DNA of 64,000 nucleotides. Origin: AP-15 sp963772965 (GTDB taxonomy: Bacteria > Pseudomonadota > Alphaproteobacteria > ATCC43930 > CGMCC-115725). Under the pieces are notes generated by a model, which saw nothing but the letters and a program-made list of their open reading frames with translations, was not told the origin of the DNA and ran no database searches. A program made the position numbers and the translations under genes. This document shows, in pieces, positions 1 to 9,465 of this stretch. Position 1 is the first letter of the stretch, and the number at the start of each line of letters is the position of its first letter. The stretch spans positions 136,727 through 200,726 of the forward strand of contig CAVYZU010000014.1 in NCBI GenBank assembly GCA_963772965.1, in the 5' to 3' direction.

Positions 1-6
1 AATCAC

Positions 7-234
7 TCAACCAAAGCGTGTCCCAGCGTAGCCTCCGATATTCGCTGCCGTCGGATCAATGACGCCGCTCGGAGGAACAATAAAATATCTTGTTGGCGAG
101 AGCGTGGCGCCTTCGACGATATAAATTGGGCCAGGAGCCGCCTGATAGCGGCAACCAACCCCACATAGACAGCCATGATCGACGCGATCGCATTGCATCG
201 CGAGCAAGTGCAGGTATTGTGCCGGCGCTTTCAC
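7..234 (-). other. unassigned open frame at window edge
   Basis: The first 174 bases hold no recognised gene. A 75-codon minus-strand frame crosses into the start of the nucleotidyltransferase gene. Its C-terminal half (about 45 residues, with GPIYIV and PPSGVIDP) looks less random than the N-terminal half, so it could be the 3' end of a small or broken protein gene. There is no recognisable ribosome-binding site before its start. I keep it only as a possible remnant. Confidence 0.2.
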
Positions 235-483
235 GTGCGCCGCCTCGATCTGTTCGGCTCGGCCGCGCGCGGTGATTTCGACCCACTCCGAAGCGACATT
301 GATTTCCTGGTCGAATTCGACCGCAGCTCACCTCTGCACCCGTTCGACACCTATTTCGGGCCTAAGGAAGCGCTGGAAGCGCTATTCGGTCGTGCTGTCG
401 ATCTCGTCGAGGCCGGTGCCGTGCGCAACCCGTACCTGAAAGCGAGCATCGAGCAAAGCCGCGAGAACGTCTATGCAGCGTGA
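175..483 (+). CDS. MntA-like minimal nucleotidyltransferase (antitoxin of MntA/HepT type)
   Basis: This 102-residue protein is a stand-alone nucleotidyltransferase-fold domain. The signature GSAARGDF is followed by SDIDFLVEF, the GS...DxD metal-binding motif that defines this minimal family. Known MntA proteins transfer AMP to a HEPN partner (HepT) and so neutralise its RNase activity. The length is normal for the family. A partner reading frame starts 11 bases before this stop codon, the usual translationally coupled arrangement, but that partner is truncated. The gene is therefore probably an orphan antitoxin. The family is clear; present-day function is doubtful. Confidence 0.8.
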   Translation: MIDAIALHREQVQVLCRRFHVRRLDLFGSAARGDFDPLRSDIDFLVEFDRSSPLHPFDTYFGPKEALEALFGRAVDLVEAGAVRNPYLKASIEQSRENVYAA

Positions 484-634
484 CCACCGGTGCTACCTCT
501 GGGATGCGCTGAGAGCGGCGGAATCTGTGCAAGCATTCGTCCGCGGGAAGACCTTCGAGGCTTTTATCGAAGACGACCTGGTGCGCTCCGCTGTCGAGCG
601 CCAGCTTCAGATCATCGGCGAGGCCTTCGAATAA
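473..634 (+). pseudogene. truncated HepT-like HEPN toxin (DUF86)
   Basis: An ATG at 473 overlaps the end of the nucleotidyltransferase gene and opens a 53-residue frame beginning MQRDHRCYLWDAL and ending RQLQIIGEAFE before TAA. This matches the N-terminal half of HepT/DUF86 proteins, including the conserved QxxIGEA helix. Full-length HepT is about 110-140 residues, and its RNase motif RNxxxHxY lies in the missing half. No continuation was found in other frames before 669, so this looks like a real truncation by deletion rather than a single frameshift. Confidence 0.7.
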
Positions 635-1048
635 CCCGCCCTACAGCCCTTCAGTGAAACCACCCGCCTTACAAGAGTTTCCTGTGCTCCAGGACTAGCA
701 AATCCTGAAACTCCGTAGGTTGAAGCTGCTTGTATGCCGTCTGCAACACCTTCAAATAGGACCACGGCTTGCCGCTCAGCCGCGTTACGTTTTTACACCA
801 CAGTTGCGCCGCACGATCCTTGTTGACGACGTTCGTATCCTCTAACCCTTTTGTCTCGACAATATAGTGCGTCCCGTCGCTGGACAGTGCGACGAAATCC
901 GGTTCGTAATAACGCAGATTCACGGCGTTATCCGTATATTCGATCGCGAATCCGAACTGTTCCGGCAGCTTGGCAAAGCGCTGAACATCCGGTGCCTTTT
1001 CCAGGAATTGCGCGAACTCTTTTTCGAACTCGTTATGGCACGGAACTA

Positions 1049-2181
1049 GTGGTATGACCGAAACACAAGATTCCCTCAGTCGAGCTTTTGCGTCATGATG
1101 CTGCGATGCGCAGCGATGTTGAAGTCCGGCTTGGGCCGGGGGATCGGGAGCGGCTTGAGGCAGTGGTGGGCGATCGCAATGCTGTCCAGAAGCATGTGTG
1201 GCGAGCGCGGATCATCCTGGCCACGGCAGAAGGCTGCGGCACCGCCGAGGTGATGCGCCGGGCCGGCGTGTCGAAACCCTGCGTGTGGCGCTGGCAGCGC
1301 CGCTTCATGGAGGCGGGGGTCGATGGCCTGTTGCACGACAAGACGCGCAAGCCCGGCAAAGCGCCGATCCCCGAGCCGGTCGTCGGGCGATTGATCGCGC
1401 TCACGCTCGGCGCGCCACCCGGCGAGACCACCCATTGGACGAGCCGCGCGATGGCCGACGCCATGGGGCTGGCGGTCAGCACCGTGCAAAAGATCTGGCG
1501 CGCCCATGGTCTCGCCCCGCATCGGTTGCAGGTCTTCAAACTCAGCCGCGACCCGCAGTTTGCCGCCAGGCTGCGCGATGTCGTGGGCCTTTACGTCGAC
1601 CCTCCGGCGCACAGCCTGGTGCTGTCGGTCGATGAGAAGAGCCAGATCCAGGCGCTCGACCGCACTCAGCCGGGGTTGCCGATCAAGCAAGGCCGCGCCG
1701 GGACAATGACCCATGATTATATCCGCAACGGCACGACCACCCTGTTTGCCGCCCTCAATGTGCTCGACGGCACGGTCATCGGGCAGTGCATGCAGCGCCA
1801 CCGGCACCAGGAATTCCTGCGCTTTCTCAATCGCCTCGAGCGCGACATCCCAGCCGGCCGACTGGTCCACGTGATCCTTGACAATTACGGCAGCCACAAG
1901 CACCCCAAAGTCAGGGCTTGGCTGGCCCGGCACCCGCGCTGGACGTTCCACTTCACCCCCACCTCGGCATCCTGGCTCAACGCCGTCGAGGGCTTTTTTG
2001 CCAAGCTAACCCGCCGGCGATTGCAACGCGGCGTGTTTCACTCCCTCGTCGACCTCCAGGCCGCGATCAACCGTTACCTTGCCCAACACAACCACAGTCC
2101 AAAGCCGTTCACCTGGACCGCCGACCCCGACCGCATCATCGCCGCCGCCAACCGCGGGTACCAAGTGTTAATTCGATCCAC
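1049..2181 (+). mobile_element. IS630-family insertion sequence, 1133 bp, TA target duplication
   Basis: The element is bounded by TA at 1047-1048 and TA at 2182-2183, the duplication typical of IS630/mariner elements. Both ends read GTGG inward, with a weak inverted repeat ending in AACAC about 18 bases in. The boundaries are independently confirmed because deleting the element plus one TA restores the res codons CIFNLVPC. It carries one transposase gene, in the opposite orientation to res. Confidence 0.88.
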
Positions 2182-2341
2182 TAGGTTGAAAATGCACTTG
2201 CCTGCCGCGAGTGTCGCGCGCGACCAAGGGAATGACGCTGTTTCGGAAAGGAGCCGCCCCGCATGCAAAAGCTGCGGTTCTAATTCGGAAATGACGACTT
2301 TTCGCAGCGCTTCGACGAATGTCTTCACTGTCACGTATTGA
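1106..2341 (+). CDS. IS630-family DDE transposase, reading past the element end
   Basis: The N-terminal third is a helix-turn-helix region (SKPCVWRWQRRF). A DDE catalytic core follows: SVDEKSQ (first Asp), HVILDNYGSHKHP (second Asp) and SASWLNAVEGFF (Glu). ATG 1106 is preferred to the in-frame TTG at 1088. Related transposases typically end VLDSIH just at the right terminus. Here the frame reads VLIRSTR and runs about 160 bases into antisense res, consistent with loss of one base near 2170. In the frame restored by adding that base, the stop TAG is formed by the target TA plus the next base. Cis activity may be reduced by the altered C-terminus, but all catalytic residues are present. Confidence 0.85.
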   Translation: MRSDVEVRLGPGDRERLEAVVGDRNAVQKHVWRARIILATAEGCGTAEVMRRAGVSKPCVWRWQRRFMEAGVDGLLHDKTRKPGKAPIPEPVVGRLIALTLGAPPGETTHWTSRAMADAMGLAVSTVQKIWRAHGLAPHRLQVFKLSRDPQFAARLRDVVGLYVDPPAHSLVLSVDEKSQIQALDRTQPGLPIKQGRAGTMTHDYIRNGTTTLFAALNVLDGTVIGQCMQRHRHQEFLRFLNRLERDIPAGRLVHVILDNYGSHKHPKVRAWLARHPRWTFHFTPTSASWLNAVEGFFAKLTRRRLQRGVFHSLVDLQAAINRYLAQHNHSPKPFTWTADPDRIIAAANRGYQVLIRSTRLKMHLPAASVARDQGNDAVSERSRPACKSCGSNSEMTTFRSASTNVFTVTY

Positions 2342-4381
2342 GCCACATTGCTGCTGATCGCTTTGATCATCGCCGGCTTATTTAACGTCACTGGTTCGCC
2401 AAACGCCTTTGTTTCAAGAAACTCTCGAACCTTGGGCGCCAATGCCGAAAATTGCGACGGCAGCTTAACGTCCTGTGCGATACGCCGTGCGTAATATCCG
2501 ATCACCTCCTCGGCTGTCTGCGGTTCCGGGATGGTGTAGTCTCTTTCGATCAGTTTTTGCAGTGTAATGAGGTCGTAGCCCTCATAGCGGAATGTTTTGG
2601 CTACGGCGTCATCCTGTTTGCGCGGCAGCACAGGGCTGGTAAAGGCGCTCACGTCGAGCTCGGCGATTTCTTCGGCCAAAGACTTCTTGCGAGTGAGGAT
2701 CGGGCTGAGCACCGGGATCGCGATATCTTGGTCCGCCTTGTTCGGATCAGGCGCGATGGTGATGATGCTCACCTTCTCGCCGATCTTGAACGTTCCGAGT
2801 TGAATATCTTCTTCGCGTTCGAGCTGTTCGACAAACTCGATAAAGGTCTTGTTTCCGATCACATCGACCCGCTCGATGTAGCCGCTAGCCCCGCGAAACA
2901 TCAGACGCAACCCGCGTCCCACGGTCTGCTCGGGCAGGATGTTGGCTTTCGATGTGTAGGGCCGGAGGCCGACAATGACCGTGACCCCTTGCACGTCCCA
3001 GCCCTCACGCAGCATCATGACGCTGACAATGCAATTGATCGGGCTGTTCTCGTCATCGACCTCGCGCACCGCCTTTCGGGCGACGTCCAGACTCTTTTTC
3101 GATACCTCACCCGATCTGTTCGTGTGAATAATCTGTAGTTTCTCTGCGCCGAACTCCGACGGATATTTCTTCTTCAACCAATCGCCGACATCGTCGGCGT
3201 CGACGGTATCGTTCATCATCACGAACAACACCGGCTTCTTCGCCAATGGCATCAGCTGCTCGCGGTATTCCTTCCAACGCTCGACGCCCGCCGCCAGATA
3301 AGCCTGATACCGTGTGCTGGCGATGTCTGATCGCTGCTCGGTGATCCCTTGGGCAATCCCCTTGAGCGGGCGCTTGACCACATTGTCGATGATGGCCTGC
3401 TTCAGCGGGTAGTCGTAAACGGTCCAGGAGAATAGCTGCCCTTTGCTGTGGCGCGGCGTCGCTGTGAAATCCAATTGCGCGGCGAGCCCGCTGGAGACGT
3501 TCCGCATGCAAAGCGCGGATGATCTTGTTCCATTCGCTTTCCTCGTCATGCGTGTGGTGCGCCTCGTCGTTCAGAACGACGACCGGCCCTCCGCGGTCGA
3601 TGATGCGTTTGGCGAAATCCTCGATTGCCGAGGATTGCGTCGAGGGTTTTGGTCCGAGCACCGCCGTCAGCTCCTCGGGCTCGTCCTGCTCGCCGGTCGG
3701 CCGTTCGTAGAACTGCTGTACGTTTGTCAGATACAGCGCGCCAAGCGAGCTTGCCCGCTCGCCCTCTCCGCGCATGTAGTACTGAAAATCCTGCCAGAAG
3801 ATTTCTCAGTTCCGGAGGAATGACCGGATCGGCGCGGAAGATACGGCCTCCCTCAAAATCCGTCCGCAGCCGCTCAAACACGATCACGTTTGGCGCAATC
3901 AGCAGAAACGTTTTTGCAAAGTCGTCTCGGGCCTCGGCGACTGCGTTGAAAAATTGCCAGGCGATGGCGAGCGACATTACTTTCGTCTTGCCGCTGCCCG
4001 TCGCCATTTTGACGCAGTAGCGAGCAAAATCGTCATATCTTCAGCAGCCGCAGATCGCCCCGGGTGGCGAAAGTCTCCACCAGGCTCTTATGCCGCCGCA
4101 CCTCGCCGACTTCGTAGAGGTAAATCAGCGTCTCGACGGCTTCGCGCTGAAAATAATGGTAAGCAAATTTCCGGCCGTTCGGCAGCCGATGATCGGTCTG
4201 GAACCAATAGTTCAGCAAAATGCGCGTTGTGTCGCTGACGCCCTTATATCCGCCTTCGCGCCACGTTTTGACCTTCTCGCGTATGCCGGGCACCAGCGGC
4301 GCCGTGTTGACGCGCGCCTCCAGAAGCGAGAGCTGATCAGCGTTCTGTCTGCGCGCGCGGGCCATGGCGGCTTTCCCGGAA

Positions 4382-4855
4382 TTAAAAGGGTGGGGTTCCT
4401 CCCCCGATGTGCGGGGGAGGTGCCGAGCAAGGCGAGCCGGAGGGGGCGGTTCCTCCCTCGCTGCGCGGGGGAGGTGGCGAACGACGCGAGCCGGAGGGGG
4501 CGCCGGCAGCGGCCTGCTCGATACCGACGAGTACCGCTTCCAATCTCTCATCCTTCAAGACGTCACTGGCGAGAATGCGCAGGACCGTCACCCGCCGTTG
4601 CGCGAGCCATGCCTGACGAGTCTTATCGTGGCGCAGCTGAGCAGCGGTATCATGTACGATCCCATCCACCTCAATTGCGAGCCGAACAGAAGGACAATAG
4701 GAATCGAGAATATAAGGTCCGATTGGGTGTTGCCGGCGAAAGCGTAAGCCCGCCAAACGTCCTTTCCGCAGAGCTTGCCAAAGAACGAACTCCGGCAAGC
4801 TCATTCCGCGGCGTAATTCCCGGGCCCGGCTGAATGTTTTGTCCGGTGCTCGCAT
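4382..4855 (-). CDS. DUF559 endonuclease-like protein, copy 1, inside the type III R-M operon
   Basis: ATG 4855 opens with MRAPDKTFSRARELRRGMSL and leads into the DUF559 core: LWQALRKGRLAGLRFRRQHPIGPYILD, then LAIEVDG and VLRILASDVL. DUF559 belongs to the PD-(D/E)xK/Vsr-like nuclease superfamily; the D and E of the core are visible but activity is unproven. The last 35 or so residues are a translation of the palindromic repeat at 4394-4501 and are probably not a folded domain. The gene sits exactly between the mod stop and the res start, on the same strand. A close paralogue occurs at 57622-58137. Confidence 0.75.
   Translation of the reverse strand: MRAPDKTFSRARELRRGMSLPEFVLWQALRKGRLAGLRFRRQHPIGPYILDSYCPSVRLAIEVDGIVHDTAAQLRHDKTRQAWLAQRRVTVLRILASDVLKDERLEAVLVGIEQAAAGAPSGSRRSPPPPRSEGGTAPSGSPCSAPPPHIGGGTPPF
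4394..4501. repeat. two tandem 54-bp palindromic repeats, left end of DUF559 cassette
   Basis: Two 54-bp units (4394-4447 and 4448-4501) share the form GGTTCCTCCC, a hairpin of C-rich and G-rich arms, and an end GAGCCGGAGGGGGC. An inverted copy closes the other side of the DUF559 gene at 4864-4917. The same unit flanks the second cassette at 57.8 and 58.2 kb, here doubled and there single. Confidence 0.85.
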
Positions 4856-4863
4856 GCCCCGAT

Positions 4864-4917
4864 GCCCCCTCCGGCTTGCTTCACTCGCCACCTCCCCCGC
4901 TCCGTGAGGGAGGAACA
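4864..4917. repeat. inverted copy of the 54-bp repeat, right end of DUF559 cassette
   Basis: The stretch starts GCCCCCTCCGGCT and ends GAGGGAGGAAC, the reverse complement of the units at 4394-4501. It lies within three bases of the mod stop codon at 4920-4922, so the cassette abuts mod with no spacer. Confidence 0.82.
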
Positions 4918-4919
4918 AT

Positions 4920-6977
4920 TTAGGCCACCCTTACTTTCACGGTCTTGGTCGTGTCGTTGCCCAGGATGTCGATGACCTTTACGACGATCGCGTATTCGCC
5001 CGAATCCGGGTAGGTGTGCGTGATCTCCAGGGCGAGCGACTTGTCTTTGCGCGTCCGGTAGGTCTGCCATTCGTTGTGGAAGGAGTCGCCCTTGTTGTCC
5101 CAATCGACCGCCCAGTAATCAATCCATTGCGACCAATGCTTGACGGCTCTGCGCGCCTCCTCCGGCACATCGTCGGGCGGGATGACAAAATCCTTGAGCT
5201 TTAAGGAAACATCCCGCCGGTTTGTTTTCACCTCTACCGAGAGTGCCGCCAGTTCGAAGAAATGGATGTCGCCTTGCTCGACCGCACGCTTGTCCATGAC
5301 ATCGCGGGGGATGCGGAGGAACCGCATCCGAATGTTTGCCGCCGCAGCTTGTTGCTTTGCGACCTCGTTCAGCTCGAAGGCAAAATCCCATCCGAGAACA
5401 TCAACGCCGTTGGTTGTAGGCGCGTCTTCGCCGGTGCCGACGGCGCGCTTGAACTCAGCCGCAATCTGCGTGATGTCGCCGACGCTGACCGGCGCATCAA
5501 CGGCGCCAACGTGAACCATACGGCCGGCTTTGACGCCATGCAGCCAGGTGTATCCGTGCAAAGGCGTCGCTTGGGCGAGTTTCAGGACAAACTCGATATA
5601 GGCGCGCTGACGCTCGGCAGCCCTCTTCCCGTTCCCCTCGCCAAACTCCGCGCCCGCCCACAACTGACGTTCGTATTTGCCGAGATTCTCGACAACAAAC
5701 GGGCGGACGCCAGGGATCGAAAGCAGCCGCTTGCGCGTGGTGTGGATGGCGAAACGGCCAAGGTCGCAGGCGATCCATCGGCGGCCCATCTTTTCGGCGA
5801 CCGCCGCGGTTGTCCCGCTGCCGCAGACGCAATCTAATACGAGATCGTCTTCGTTCGAGGACGCCTCGAGAATGCGCTCAAGTAGAGCCTCGGGTTTCTG
5901 AGTTCGATAATTCAGCCGCTCAGACGCTTGCGAGTTCACCGGGTTGATGTCGGTCCAAACCGAGTCGAGCAGCCGCCCCTTTGTTTCATCCAAGTAGCGC
6001 TTAAGCTGCGGACGCTTCGACTTATCGTCGGGATACCAAATGCGATCCTCGGCATCGAGACGTGCCATTGTCTCCGTACTGTATCGCCAGCCCTTTTCCG
6101 GTGGGGGAAATCCCTTCCACACATACATCATATTTGGTCGGGGATTTGGGCTTGTGATGTTGTCTAGCCTAAACCGCCGACCTTTTTCGTCGACATACGT
6201 GTACTTGTCTCCAAGGTACTGCTCGCTGTGCTCCGTATATTGAGGATTCCAGACGAAATCCTCCTCCTTGGTATAGAAAAGAATTACGTCGTGGACGTGG
6301 CTATAGGTTTGTGAATTGCTATGCGCCGTAGTTCGTTTCCAGACAATTTCGTTTTGGCATCGCTCTGAGCCAAATACCTCATCCAAAACGGATTTTGCGG
6401 CGTGGCTCACATGCCAATCGAGATGTACATAAAGACTGCCGTTCTCGTGGAGCAGCTCATGGAGCATGATTGCTGTTTCGTAAAACCATTAAAGGTATGA
6501 CTCCAAGCCCCGCCCCCAGGTATCCCGATAGGCTTTTTGCTCAATGATGCTGGGCTCTCTAGTGAACCTGAATGAGCCGTCCCCTACCGTCTCGGGATCC
6601 TCCGGCACGGTCGCAGTGAAGGAGAAATCTGCGCCGGTATCGAATGGCGGATCGATATAGATCAGGTTCACCCTGCCGGCGAACTCCGTCAGCAGGGAAG
6701 GCAAAACGTATTTCTTGTCACCCCAGATCAGACGGTTGCGCCATTCCTCCTCGCCGAACCCCGGACCGAGCAGCAAACTGCGTTGGCGGTCCTGCGCCGA
6801 TTCATTCACCGTCTCGACTGGCTGAAACGGCAGCGCCACCCGCAGTGGCGCGACGCGCCGACCGGCGTCGTCGTACTTTCCCTCCCAAATGAGTTCCGTG
6901 CGCGCGGGCCGGCGCTGCCCGCTCGACACGCTCCTGGGGGAAGCCCCGTTTCTGGGCCCACTGCTCACGTCATTCAT
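4920..6977 (-). pseudogene. type III DNA methyltransferase Mod, in-frame stop codon
   Basis: The 685-codon frame is a beta-type adenine/cytosine-N methyltransferase. The catalytic DPPF motif is LIYIDPPFDTG near residue 125. The AdoMet-binding motif DCVCGSGTTAAV lies about 210 residues later, followed by the target-recognition and C-terminal region. An in-frame TAA at 6489-6491 interrupts it between ESYL and WFYETAIMLHELL. The reading frame is otherwise unbroken on both sides, so one substitution (for example CAA to TAA) would explain it. A truncated protein from an internal start would lack DPPF. Mod normally methylates the recognition site and complexes with Res, which is also broken just downstream. 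Confidence 0.82.
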
Positions 6978-7189
6978 TAGTGCGCGGATTCCTCCCTTAC
7001 CAGCCAGTCCCTACTACCACAAGTTAATGAGCCGGCCGCCCCTCATTCGTCATAGCCGTGCTCTTCTATCCGCGGCGGCGTCCAATCTAAAGCTACAGGT
7101 CAGCGGTTAAGTTTTTGGGCGCTCGGCCGGCAAAAGCCGAGCAACGCGCCGCATTGCTGCCGGGCCCGCTTCGATTGCGCGGACTGGAC

Positions 7190-7501
7190 TTACCAAGTCA
7201 GGGTGGGGGCTTTTAGGCCGATGCCGCCGTACTTGCCGGTGAAGCCAAAGAGGCGCATTTGGCACGGCCAAGCCGGCGCGCAATCAGCGGCGGGATTTGG
7301 GCGTGCGAGACGCGGGCTGGCCGGCGGCGGCGAGCTGAGATCGGCGGGCGGCGGCTGCAGGATTAGTCGCTGCGGCTCGGCCGTGCGGCTGCCGCTTGAA
7401 GAGGGCTGCTGCGCGGTGGCGGGCGCCGCGGCAAGCGAGATTGCGCCGAGCAGTGCGGCGGCTGCCGTGGCTGCCCGGAGCGTCCGCAGGCTCGGGCCCA
7501 G
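7190..7501 (-). CDS. small putative secreted protein, start unclear
   Basis: Directly downstream of the peroxiredoxin on the same strand, a frame of about 104 codons contains an export-signal-like segment (LRAATAAAALLGAISLAAAP, then ATAQQ), a proline-rich linker, two cysteines in a DCAPAWPCQMRL context and a C-terminus ending APTLTW before TAA. The composition suggests a small exported protein. No ATG, GTG or TTG lies in frame upstream; a CTG at 7501 is the best candidate unless an indel hides the start. Function is unknown. Confidence 0.4.
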   Translation of the reverse strand: MGPSLRTLRAATAAAALLGAISLAAAPATAQQPSSSGSRTAEPQRLILQPPPADLSSPPPASPRLARPNPAADCAPAWPCQMRLFGFTGKYGGIGLKAPTLTW

Positions 7502-7515
7502 GATCGGGCGGCGAA

Positions 7516-7996
7516 TTAGAGCGCTTTCAGCATCGCCTCGGCGCTGGAGACCTCGTATTGGCCGGGCTGCTCGACATTGAGCGCCTTGACCACGCCGTCA
7601 TCGACCAGCATCGAATAGCGCTGGGTGCGCATCCCCATGCCTTCCTTGACGCGGTCGAGTTCGAGCCCCATCGCCTGGCGAAATCGCCGCTGCCGTCGCC
7701 GAGCATGACGATCTTGCCGTCCGCCCCGTGCTCCTTGCCCCAGGCGTTCATGACGAACTGATCGTTGACCGCGATGCAGGCGATCGTGTCGACGCCCTTG
7801 GCCTTGAGTTCGGCGGCATGGTCACATAGCTCGGCAGATGCCGTTGCGAGCAGGTTCGCGTAAAGGCGCCGGGGACCGCAAACAACGCAACCTTTTTGCC
7901 GCGGAAAAAATCTTCGGTGCTGACTGCCTGGACTCCGTCGGGGGTCACATAGCGCAATGTCGCCGACGGTACTTTGTCGCCCACCTTGATCGTCAT
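7516..7996 (-). pseudogene. peroxiredoxin (Prx5/AhpC-TSA type), two frameshifts
   Basis: ATG 7996 starts MTIKVGDKVPSATLRYVTPD. The active-site loop reads VPGAFTRTCS, with Cys in the usual place although Arg replaces the usual Pro before TC. One-base deletions after SYVT (near 7827) and after GDFA (near 7678) break the frame. Adding both bases gives a continuous 160-residue protein ending AEAMLKAL, the normal length of this thiol peroxidase family. Such enzymes reduce hydroperoxides using glutathione or glutaredoxin. Two clean one-base losses could be sequencing error or recent decay. Confidence 0.78.
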
Positions 7997-8161
7997 TTGT
8001 CGCTCTCCCGATTGCTGATGGCCGCATCCCAGCACAGCCGCGCCCCGGCATCAACCGTCGCGATCCGAGCGACCCGCGGCTGGTCAGTCCGGGTAGGGTA
8101 GCGGGCATCGGTTGGAGGAGTTTCGACTGGGCTGTGTTCCCCGAGCCGCCCCCTCACCCTG

Positions 8162-8187
8162 CCCTCTCCCCCAATTGGGGGCGAGGG
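8162..8187. repeat. 26-bp near-perfect palindrome (REP-like)
   Basis: The arms meet at a central CCCCCAATTGGGGG and extend to CCCTC and GAGGG, with one mismatched pair. It lies between the monooxygenase and peroxiredoxin genes and may act as a transcription terminator, though no T-tract follows. Its composition resembles the element inside lhr at about 50.74 kb. Confidence 0.6.
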
Positions 8188-8261
8188 TTAGTTAGTGGCA
8201 CCTCGCGGGGTCGAGCCTTGCTAGGAGCCGGGTGAAGCGTGCCTCAAACCTGATCGGTGTG

Positions 8262-9251
8262 CTAGGCGAGGCGGGGGAGGATTTCGTCGGTCAATAGCAC
8301 AAAGGTCTCGTGGCTGAGCGGCGCGGCGAGCAAATAGTCGAGGCCGATTTCTTCGCGCAGCTGTCTGATCTGGTCGGCAACGGCGTCGGGCGTGCCGTGC
8401 AGGATGACCTCGTCGAGATAGCGGCGGATCGGATCGACGCCTGCCGGCGTGAAACCTTGCATGACCGGCCGGTGCTGCGCGCCGAGATAGGAATTGACGA
8501 TCCATTCGGCGCCATTGCGGGCGACCGCCGCCGCCGCTTCGGCAGTACGGCCGAGCGCCACCAGTCGCGCCACCGGGATATCGCGCCCGGCTTCGGCAAA
8601 GCCGGATGATGACAGCTGCTCGGAATAGCGCCGCCGTTTGCGGCCGATCTCGGGGGCCGAGGAGTGCGGGTCCATCAGGATCGAAAAGCCGCGGCCGGCG
8701 GCCCAGTCGATCGCCCCGTCCGAACTCGCCGCCATCCATACCGGCGGATGCGGGCATTGCATCGGTTTGGGCAAGACCTCGATGCCGTCGAACCGGAAAT
8801 GCTGGCCGTTGAAGTGCAAACGCTCGTCGGTCCAGGCGCGCAATACGATCTCGACGGTCTCGCGAAAGCGCGAGGTGCTCTCCCCGGGCGGCACGCTGAA
8901 GGCTTCGAATTCGACCCGGGCAAAGCCGCGGCCGGCGCCCCAATTGACGCGCCCGCCCGATAGGATGTCGAGCAACGCCACCTCCTCGGCGAGCCGCAGC
9001 GGATGGTAGAATGGCGCCAGCGACACGCCCGTGCCGATGCGCAGCCGGCGGGTGCGCGTGGCGGCGAGGGTCCCGACCATGTGCACCGACGGGCACACGC
9101 TAAAGCTCGAAAAATGGTGCTCGGCGAGCCATACCGCGTCATAGCCCGAGCGGTCCATGGTCTCGATCCGCTCGAGCGCGCGGGCGTACACCGTGGCGAG
9201 ATCAACCCGCCGCTCCGGCCAGCTGAAGAATTGCAACACCGCAAACTTCAT
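8262..9251 (-). CDS. LLM-class flavin-dependent monooxygenase (bacterial luciferase-like)
   Basis: This 329-residue protein has the TIM-barrel luciferase-like layout. The N-terminal strand is MKFAVLQFFSWPE, followed by GYDAVWLAEHHFS, then LRIGTGVSLAPFYHPLRLAEEVALLD and GRVNWGAGRGF, which form the flavin and substrate face. Family members use reduced FMN or F420 and O2 to hydroxylate or cleave diverse organic compounds; the substrate cannot be told from sequence. It is a single gene on the minus strand with its own upstream region. The family call is secure, the reaction unknown. Confidence 0.85.
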   Translation of the reverse strand: MKFAVLQFFSWPERRVDLATVYARALERIETMDRSGYDAVWLAEHHFSSFSVCPSVHMVGTLAATRTRRLRIGTGVSLAPFYHPLRLAEEVALLDILSGGRVNWGAGRGFARVEFEAFSVPPGESTSRFRETVEIVLRAWTDERLHFNGQHFRFDGIEVLPKPMQCPHPPVWMAASSDGAIDWAAGRGFSILMDPHSSAPEIGRKRRRYSEQLSSSGFAEAGRDIPVARLVALGRTAEAAAAVARNGAEWIVNSYLGAQHRPVMQGFTPAGVDPIRRYLDEVILHGTPDAVADQIRQLREEIGLDYLLAAPLSHETFVLLTDEILPRLA

Positions 9252-9465
9252 TCGTGGACGATAGCCCCGCGTCGGGCACGGGTCCAGCCGGCCGGTTGCG
9301 GCTCAGACGCCCTGCTCCAGCCGCCTAGAGGGCACCGCGCGGTAAGCCCTGCATCGCCATAACTCTTCGATCGATTCGGCCGGCCGGGCCTGGCACCGGA
9401 AATTCGTGCAAGCGATCCAACAATCGCCATGCTCGCGTGAGATAGTTCACATTCGAGCAGCTTAC

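Larger units (their letters stand above)
669..4365 (-). pseudogene. type III restriction enzyme Res subunit, disrupted by IS630 and three frameshifts
   Basis: The pieces reassemble into one Res protein of about 852 residues. The N-terminus starts at ATG 4365. The helicase begins with Walker A MATGSGKTKVMSLA and carries the DEAH box VVVLNDEAHHTH. The C-terminus has a PD-(D/E)xK nuclease core, EPDF followed by IVETKG. One-base insertions break the frame near 4035, 3800 and 3503. The IS630 element at 1049-2181 splits the codons that originally read CIFNLVPC. Removing the element, one TA and the three extra bases restores one uninterrupted frame. The protein would be the ATP-dependent nuclease/translocase partner of Mod. 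The IS alone separates the nuclease domain from the helicase, so the gene cannot work as written. Confidence 0.85.

Noticed and set aside
4394..4501. Possible CRISPR-like tandem repeat
   Set aside because: There are only two adjacent units with no spacer, and each is a palindromic element.
7203..7580. Plus-strand frame antisense to the small secreted protein
   Set aside because: Its composition is Arg/Gly-rich shadow sequence, with no ribosome-binding site or domain.
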